NCBI GenBank assembly: GCA_023417785.1 | Contig: JAEZEH010000005.1 | Coordinates: forward strand, 1-64,000 | Length of the DNA: 64,000 nt | Source: Bacteroidota bacterium | GTDB taxonomy: Bacteria > Bacteroidota > Bacteroidia > Cytophagales > Cyclobacteriaceae | Direction of reading: 5' to 3' | Notes under the pieces: model-generated | What the model was told of the DNA's origin: nothing | Database searches by the model: none | What the model saw: the letters and a program-made list of their open reading frames with translations, nothing else | Program-made: the position numbers and the translations under genes | Part shown: positions 58,858 through 64,000 of the stretch, piece by piece | How positions within the stretch are numbered: the first letter of the stretch is position 1 | How the letters are laid out: every line of letters begins with the position of its first letter

Positions 58858-60285
58858 ATGATGATCCATCAATACGATATTATTGTGATCGGAGCCGGTT
58901 CGGCGGGATTGAGTACAGCGCTTTTCACAGGTAAAGCCGGATTGAAAACGCTTCTGATTGACAAGTCGGAGCAAAATATCGGAGGCGACTGCCTGAATTC
59001 GGGATGTGTTCCGAGTAAGGCGCTGATTCATGTAAGCCGGATACTCCATTCCGCATGCCAGGCAACACAATTTGGACTTTCACTTTCAGGGCGACCCGAT
59101 ATTGAAAAAGTGCTTGGTCACGTTAAGCAGGCCCAATCTGAAATCCGCAAACACGAAAACAGCAAATACCTGGCAACTCAGGGCATCGATGTCGCCCTGG
59201 GTGAGGCATCGTTCGTTGATCGCAAATCCGTTCAGGTGGAAGACAAAATTTACAGCGCGCCAAAGATTGTAATTGCCACGGGGTCGCGCCCGTCTCGCCC
59301 GACCATTCCAGGAATTGAAATGGTAAGGACATTCAACAATGAATCCATCTTTGATATCACTGAACTCCCGTCCAGGATGTTGGTGATCGGGGCGGGACCC
59401 GTTGGCGTCGAGATGGCTCAGGTTTTCAGGCGCCTGTCGAGTGAGGTGACTCTTGTCGGAAGAAACGAAAAGATTCTACCGGCGGATCCGCAGGAAATCA
59501 CCGACATACTTGAGCAGTTGCTTGTGCACGAAGGCATCGCTATCCATACGGGCTCACAGATAGACAGGTTTATTTCATCGTCGGCATGCACTCTCAAAGA
59601 CAATAATGACATTGAGCGCACGATCGAATTTGATGCTGTGTTTCTGGCAACGGGTCGGAGCTTTCACCTTGAGGCGCTGAAGCTTGAACGCGCCGGTGTG
59701 CATGTTGAGAATGATCACATTAAAAATGACTTACGGTTAGCAACCACTAATCCGCACATATTTGTCTGTGGGGATGTCGCGGGGCGGCACATGTTTTCGC
59801 ATGCAGCGGAACACCACGCAAGGGTGTTGCTAAACAATTTCATCTCTCCCATCAAACAAAAGATCGATGATAGAATGTCGTGGGTGACTTTCAGTGATCC
59901 GCAGATTGCAACCTTCGGGAACCCGGAAATTCATTTGAAAAAGTTCGGGCGTAGATATGAAAAACTGGTTCTTGACTTTAACAAGGATGACCGCGCCGTT
60001 GTGGACGACTACCGTTATGGCAAGCTCGTCCTGCTGGTAACACCAAAAAACCTTTGGGGGCGTCAGCGTATTCTCGGCGGAAGTATGATTGCACCTCAGG
60101 CAGGCGAAATGATCCAGGAGATTATTATGGCTATGAACAATTCGCTCGACATCAAAGTACTTTTTGACAAAATCTACCCGTACCCGGTAGCGTCGCGGGT
60201 GAATCAATTCATCATAGTGAACCACCAGGAGAAGCGCCTTACCTCCGGTATAAAAAAATTTCTTCGGTTCCTGTTCAGGCTGTAA
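58858..60285 (+). CDS. Pyridine nucleotide-disulfide oxidoreductase, mercuric-reductase-like
   Basis: A 475-residue flavoprotein: FAD site GAGSAGLS (12-19), redox disulfide GGDCLNSGCVPSK (Cys45/Cys50), NAD(P) site MLVIGAGPVGVEMAQVF (~178-194) and the ATGRSF/VCGDVAG second FAD contact. The C-terminal interface domain has IYPYPVASRVNQ where dihydrolipoamide dehydrogenases have HAHPTxSE, so the His-Glu dyad for lipoyl turnover is absent; it is closer to MerA-like proteins, without their N-terminal heavy-metal domain or the C-terminal Cys pair. Substrate unknown. Confidence 0.88.
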   Translation: MMIHQYDIIVIGAGSAGLSTALFTGKAGLKTLLIDKSEQNIGGDCLNSGCVPSKALIHVSRILHSACQATQFGLSLSGRPDIEKVLGHVKQAQSEIRKHENSKYLATQGIDVALGEASFVDRKSVQVEDKIYSAPKIVIATGSRPSRPTIPGIEMVRTFNNESIFDITELPSRMLVIGAGPVGVEMAQVFRRLSSEVTLVGRNEKILPADPQEITDILEQLLVHEGIAIHTGSQIDRFISSSACTLKDNNDIERTIEFDAVFLATGRSFHLEALKLERAGVHVENDHIKNDLRLATTNPHIFVCGDVAGRHMFSHAAEHHARVLLNNFISPIKQKIDDRMSWVTFSDPQIATFGNPEIHLKKFGRRYEKLVLDFNKDDRAVVDDYRYGKLVLLVTPKNLWGRQRILGGSMIAPQAGEMIQEIIMAMNNSLDIKVLFDKIYPYPVASRVNQFIIVNHQEKRLTSGIKKFLRFLFRL

Positions 60286-60476
60286 AGTCGACGTGCGAAC
60301 GTGCCACATCAAGGGAAATCTCCTTCATTTAACCCAACTGTTTAGCCTACAACAGATTCGCTTGCTGGTGGATGTGCTGCACTTTGCCATCTGGTGTCAC
60401 GTTATGGCAATCTGCCAGAAAATCAGCCCAAAATATATCCGGTGGAACGGAAAATACCGCTATTTTCACGACTGAT

Positions 60477-61313
60477 ATGACGCTCTTGGTTTCATCACTA
60501 AATTCAGGAAGTAACGGAAACTGTTATTATGTCGGTACCGCCAATGAGGGGGTGCTGATTGATGGCGGGATTTCGTGCCGCGAAACCGAAAAACGCCTGA
60601 AACGCCTGGGGCTTACGATAAAAAATGTAAAAGCCGTATTCGTTTCACACGAACACGGCGACCACATCCACGGTGTGGCTACACTTTCCAGGAAGCATCG
60701 TATCCCGTTGTTCATAACTTCGAAAACGCTTTCCGCGAGCGGTTTAAAAGTCAGCGAAGATCTGATTAACCTCTTTTCACCGGAAACCCCTGTAACGATT
60801 GGAAACCTTACGATCAGCGCATTCCCGAAACGTCATGACGCCTGCGATCCTCACAGCTTCGTGGTAACAAACGGGCAGATCAATGTAGGTGTGTTTACCG
60901 ACATAGGTTATACCTGCGAGAATGTCATCCGGAATTTTCAAAGGTGCCACGCTGTGTTTCTCGAGTCCAATTACGACGAGGAAATGCTGGAGCGCGGACG
61001 ATATCCGTACCCGCTCAAAAACCGGATTCGCGGTGGTTGGGGCCACCTTTCTAATAGGCAGGCATTGAAACTATTTGCAGAGTATAAGCCCGCGTTTATG
61101 AGCCATCTTTTCCTCTCGCATCTATCGCGCGAAAATAATTCGCCGGAACTTGCTGAACAACTTTTCCGAAAAGCGGCAGGCCGAACCGAAATCGTGGTTG
61201 CGTCACGATATGAACAGACTCCCCTTTACGAAATTACTGGTACGTTTCATGATCTTGCCAACTCAAGGTATTCAAGGAAGGTGGTTCGGCAGGCGCAGTT
61301 GACGTTGTTCTGA
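60477..61313 (+). CDS. MBL-fold metallo-hydrolase (YycJ/WalJ-like)
   Basis: A 278-residue metallo-beta-lactamase-fold hydrolase: SSLNSGSNGNCYYV at the N terminus and metal motif HEHGDH (His58-His63), with later ligands in KRHDACDPHSF, FTDIGYT and LSHLSREN. These features resemble the YycJ/WalJ exonuclease-like group. Cytoplasmic, no signal peptide. Start ATG 60477 preceded by weak signals; the upstream frame lacks coding character. A heptamer repeat follows the stop. Confidence 0.88.
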   Translation: MTLLVSSLNSGSNGNCYYVGTANEGVLIDGGISCRETEKRLKRLGLTIKNVKAVFVSHEHGDHIHGVATLSRKHRIPLFITSKTLSASGLKVSEDLINLFSPETPVTIGNLTISAFPKRHDACDPHSFVVTNGQINVGVFTDIGYTCENVIRNFQRCHAVFLESNYDEEMLERGRYPYPLKNRIRGGWGHLSNRQALKLFAEYKPAFMSHLFLSHLSRENNSPELAEQLFRKAAGRTEIVVASRYEQTPLYEITGTFHDLANSRYSRKVVRQAQLTLF

Positions 61314-61375
61314 TTTCAAATTTTACGTTTCGGATTTCAAATTCGGGGTTCGCCTTTCAGATTTGGGATAGTCTA
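61314..61375. repeat. Heptanucleotide repeat (ATTTCAA / GTTTCGG class)
   Basis: Eight imperfect 7-bp units (ATTTCAA, ATTTTAC, GTTTCGG, ATTTCAA, ATTCGGG, GTTCGCC, TTTCAGA, TTTGGGA) fill the space between the convergent MBL and methyltransferase genes. Same class as 2089-2116. Confidence 0.7.
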
Positions 61376-61385
61376 TAAAAAATGA

Positions 61386-61913
61386 TCACTTCTTTCTGGC
61401 GACAACGCCACCGGTAGGCGTACTTTTGTCTTCCTTGAACATTGGAATGTTGACTACTTCGAAGTGATAGCTATTAAGTCTTGCCTTTACCTTTTCTAGC
61501 ATTTCTGCGAGGCGTCGCCTATCCGATCCCGGCGGATTCTGATAGAATATCCCGATTACACCGGACTTGACGATCGGATCAAGCAAAGGGATCAGATCAA
61601 CTGGTTTCAGAAAGATGTTAACATTAAAGGCAAAGACCTTGTCGAAGTGAAAACCGGAAAGATTTGCCGTTTCGGCTTTGCCTTTGATGAATGTTACCCG
61701 CTGGTCCAGCGCGGCCTTTTTCAAGCGGGATTCTGTTTTGGCAAGCATAGGCCGAGACTGGTCGACGGCCACCACGTGTCCGGACGAAACTTGTGTGGCA
61801 ATCAGTTCAAGCGCAATTCCGGTTCCCGGGCCGATTTCCAGCACCTTGTCTCCGGGCCGGAACACCATTTCAGCTATGGCCCATGTAAATCTCGAAGTCG
61901 TTGGACTATCCAT
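61386..61913 (-). CDS. Class I SAM-dependent methyltransferase
   Basis: A 175-residue methyltransferase with motif I LEIGPGTGIALE (25-36), an acidic ribose-binding residue in VVAVDQS, and FDKVFAFNVNIF as motif IV. It is shorter than most, lacking a C-terminal cap. Small-molecule substrate is likely but unidentified. Convergent to the MBL gene across a heptamer array. Confidence 0.85.
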   Translation of the reverse strand: MDSPTTSRFTWAIAEMVFRPGDKVLEIGPGTGIALELIATQVSSGHVVAVDQSRPMLAKTESRLKKAALDQRVTFIKGKAETANLSGFHFDKVFAFNVNIFLKPVDLIPLLDPIVKSGVIGIFYQNPPGSDRRRLAEMLEKVKARLNSYHFEVVNIPMFKEDKSTPTGGVVARKK

Positions 61914-62118
61914 GCTGACTAAAATACAAAATCAACACATATTGATTTGTCGATTTCTCAGCTCCATCCTGAACAGGCGGGAAACGGCGACATGAACAAT
62001 ATGTGGATCGCCGGGGTCTCAGTGGCGTAAAATCAGACTGTGCTCATCTTTCAATTTCAATGATACGTCTATCAGAAGTGGCCGAAAACCCTTATATTTA
62101 AGGTACATAACCCTCACT

Positions 62119-62340
62119 ATGAAAGGAATTCTGGTAGTCGGCAAAAACGATCTGACCGACAAACCTGAGCTTTTTGAAACGCTCCGGGTGCAATGCGAAA
62201 AAATTGAAAAGTCTACCGAAGGGATTAGGTTTCATGCAAAAGATGGCAGTCTCATGAACATGATTTGCGCCTTATTGGATCAGGAGGTGAAATATAAACT
62301 GGAATTCGAACCGAATACGGTTTCTAAAGATGACGTGTAA
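62119..62340 (+). CDS. Small hypothetical protein
   Basis: A 73-residue soluble protein, MKGILVVGKNDLTDKPELFE then TLRVQCEKIEKSTEGIRFHA, with an alpha/beta pattern and a polar tail. It converges with the following gene with a 9-nt gap. The weak box TTATATTTAAGG lies upstream (62092-62103). No family recognised. Confidence 0.6.
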   Translation: MKGILVVGKNDLTDKPELFETLRVQCEKIEKSTEGIRFHAKDGSLMNMICALLDQEVKYKLEFEPNTVSKDDV

Positions 62341-62349
62341 AGCAGCTAG

Positions 62350-62661
62350 TCATGTATTCGCCAACCAGAGCGCGCCAAGTGTCGCCGCGCCCAAAATCAG
62401 AAACAGTAAGACTCTTGTGAGGTATTGTCTGCGCTTGTTTTCCTCAAGACGCTGAAGTAACCGATCCCTTTCAGCAGCATTCATTGGCGGCGCATCCCGC
62501 AGATTAGCGCTCTCAGTAGTCCACCTTTCGCTCAGGCGATCTTTGTCAAAAGGCTTCGGCATAGACCTTTTGAGGTTGTCCCTGTTCAGTTTCAGGGTTT
62601 TGTTCATTTGATCTGAAAAACCACCCCCAAGCATTTGTAACAACGTTGATGAATTATTCAA
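62350..62661 (-). CDS. Small C-terminally anchored membrane protein
   Basis: A 103-residue protein. A polar, charged region of ~80 residues (ending AAERDRLLQRLEENKRRQ) is followed by one membrane helix near the C terminus (VLLFLILGAATLGALWLA), so it is probably tail-anchored with the bulk in the cytoplasm. It follows the CDF gene by 15 nt, likely the same transcript. Function unknown. Confidence 0.65.
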   Translation of the reverse strand: MNNSSTLLQMLGGGFSDQMNKTLKLNRDNLKRSMPKPFDKDRLSERWTTESANLRDAPPMNAAERDRLLQRLEENKRRQYLTRVLLFLILGAATLGALWLANT

Positions 62662-62676
62662 GATACAACTTTTTTT

Positions 62677-63552
62677 TCATCTAATGTCAGCTGGTTCAAT
62701 ATGTATCAGCACCTGCCCGAGCTCGGGAAGCTCGGAACACAACGTATCCTTGAGGTGGTGTGCGATGTCGTGGCCTTCCCTGACGGAAATAGTGGCGTCG
62801 ACCTTGGCATGGAGGTCAACGTGATACCTCATACCGGATTTCCGCACGAAGCATTTCTCAGTCCCCTTCACCCCCGGCACGCGGGATGAAATCGTACGTA
62901 TCCTCGAAACCAGCTCCTCATACAGGTGTTCATCCATGATTTCACCCAACGCAGGACGAAATATCAGATAGCTATTATAAACGATTACTCCTGAAGCAAA
63001 AAGGGCGGCCCAGTCATCGGCGGACTCGTAGCCTTCTCCAAAAAATAACGCGACGGATATTCCTACGAAAGCAGCTACTGATGTGATTGCGTCGCTCCGG
63101 TGGTGCCACGCCTCAGCCCGAAGAGCAGAACTGTTGGTTTGTCGGCTTTTACGCATTACGAATCGGTAGGACAATTCTTTCCAGACCAGTATACCTGCCA
63201 GGACGATGAGTGTAAAAGGTTTAGGCAGTTCGTGTGGGGTTCGAATATTCTGAATACTCTGATAGGCAATCACCGCGGCAGATACAATGAGAAATCCTAC
63301 TACCATGAACGTTACCAGCGGCTCAAGGCGACCATGTCCGTACGGGTGGTTATCATCTGCGGGGCGGCTTGATATTCTCAGTCCCAGCAAAACCAGACAA
63401 GACGAAAATATATCGGCCGTTGATTCAATGGCATCGGCAATGAGCGCATACGAATTCCCGAAAAAGCCCGCCAACCATTTTATCAGTGCCAGCGCCGTGT
63501 TTCCGGCAATACTGAAATAGGTCGTTTTTATGGCCGTCTTTTCATTGGACAT
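62677..63552 (-). CDS. Cation diffusion facilitator family transporter
   Basis: A 291-residue CDF metal exporter with six membrane helices: ALIADAIESTADIFSS in helix 2 (Glu in place of the first metal-binding Asp, followed by Asp), the HPYGHGRLEPL loop, HHRSDAITS in helix 5 (His and Asp ligands) and a C-terminal cytoplasmic domain ending VLIHIEPADIR. It exchanges divalent metals for protons. The helix-2 substitution hints at Mn or Fe preference, by inference only. Confidence 0.93.
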   Translation of the reverse strand: MSNEKTAIKTTYFSIAGNTALALIKWLAGFFGNSYALIADAIESTADIFSSCLVLLGLRISSRPADDNHPYGHGRLEPLVTFMVVGFLIVSAAVIAYQSIQNIRTPHELPKPFTLIVLAGILVWKELSYRFVMRKSRQTNSSALRAEAWHHRSDAITSVAAFVGISVALFFGEGYESADDWAALFASGVIVYNSYLIFRPALGEIMDEHLYEELVSRIRTISSRVPGVKGTEKCFVRKSGMRYHVDLHAKVDATISVREGHDIAHHLKDTLCSELPELGQVLIHIEPADIR

Positions 63553-63631
63553 GTCGGGTAAAGTAAACTAAAATAGTTTAACAACTGGTACGGTTCTTCA
63601 AGTTAATCAATCAATGCATGCCCCGCGCAGA

Positions 63632-64000
63632 TCACTTCACACACCGGAATCCAATGTGCGATTGACCGCTGTCGAAAGCGGTGGCCTGACGGGCTGTAGG
63701 GCGGTAATTGGAACAGTAATCAGTTGCACAGAGATATGAGCCGCCTTTTGTAACATATTTCACAATACCGGGCTCGGCGCGATCAAATGACTTCGCGGGA
63801 CCTTTTGGATTTACGGCTACACCGTGAGATGCCAGTTCCGCATAATAATCCGGGTGATAATAATCTGAAGTCCATTCCCATACATTGCCAATGAGGTCAT
63901 ATAAACCATAACGATTTGGCGGGAATGATTTAACCGGGGCGGTTGCCATGAAACCATCTGACGCGAGATTGTTATTCGGAAAACTCCCCTGAAATACATT
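63632..64000 (-). CDS. Formylglycine-generating-enzyme-like protein (SUMF1 fold), C-terminal part
   Basis: The frame is open to the window edge, so only the last 122 codons are seen. Typical SUMF1/FGE segments are present: [40 protein letters not shown] and GFRCVK. The frame continues upstream of the Met at 63949, so the true start lies outside the window. Such proteins include sulfatase activators and the gliding protein GldK; which subgroup cannot be told from this fragment. Confidence 0.85.
   Translation of the reverse strand, partial: NVFQGSFPNNNLASDGFMATAPVKSFPPNRYGLYDLIGNVWEWTSDYYHPDYYAELASHGVAVNPKGPAKSFDRAEPGIVKYVTKGGSYLCATDYCSNYRPTARQATAFDSGQSHIGFRCVK

Overview
The window reads as chromosome of a gliding-type Bacteroidota, most likely Cytophagales (a Chryseolinea/Ohtaekwangia-like lineage is my inference). 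Three secreted proteins end in type IX secretion (T9SS) sorting domains, two of type A and one gliding-motility CHU_C type B. Outer-membrane barrels and lipoproteins are frequent, Shine-Dalgarno sites are weak, TAnnTTTG-like promoter boxes occur, and the IspG is the long Bacteroidota/chlamydial form. I see no rRNA, tRNA, CRISPR array, insertion sequence or prophage.

Layout. 1-3.8 kb: a tandem duplication of an outer-membrane barrel gene plus a tiny one-helix membrane peptide, with a third, decayed peptide copy. 3.9-8.3 kb: lipoprotein, DCC thiol oxidoreductase, and a large T9SS type-B fibronectin protein. 8.5-12.7 kb: two small proteins, a PlsB/PlsC-type acyltransferase overlapping gpsA (phospholipid synthesis), and a bestrophin channel. 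12.8-15.3 kb: SPFH protein, membrane protein and a 55-residue ribbon-helix-helix regulator, with operator-like repeats upstream, then a secreted protein. 15.3-20.1 kb: menC, a queA-family gene, and a TPR/PD40/OmpA protein resembling PorE. 20.3-23.5 kb: a transporter-HEAT-cNMP fusion.

23.5-35.9 kb is the most distinctive part. Five co-directional genes encode a three-domain TIR-like protein, a membrane-anchored nSTAND1 NTPase with coiled coil and WD40 repeats, an outer-membrane barrel, a lipoprotein propeller and a 1,759-residue T9SS-exported adhesin. Together they could form a chain from cell surface to cytoplasmic TIR effector.

36-47.5 kb: TerC, DinB/YfiT-like enzyme, alpha/beta hydrolase, an SRAP protein lacking its catalytic cysteine, lipoprotein, MmcQ-like protein, ispG, a short-chain dehydrogenase, MlaE/MlaF lipid transporter and an ABC exporter. 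47.6-64 kb: a large FAD/Fe-S dehydrogenase, a degenerate region with an interrupted reading frame, a cysteine-rich protein and MORN protein next to an NtrC-type two-component system, a Rnk/GreA-like protein, a GH16 glucanase exported by T9SS, a mercuric-reductase-like flavoprotein, an MBL hydrolase, a methyltransferase, a cation diffusion facilitator and the C-terminal part of a formylglycine-generating-enzyme-like protein.

Heptanucleotide tandem repeats of two sequence classes sit just past the stop codons of four genes. Start codons were often moved inward from the longest reading frame; where the choice is uncertain the entry says so.
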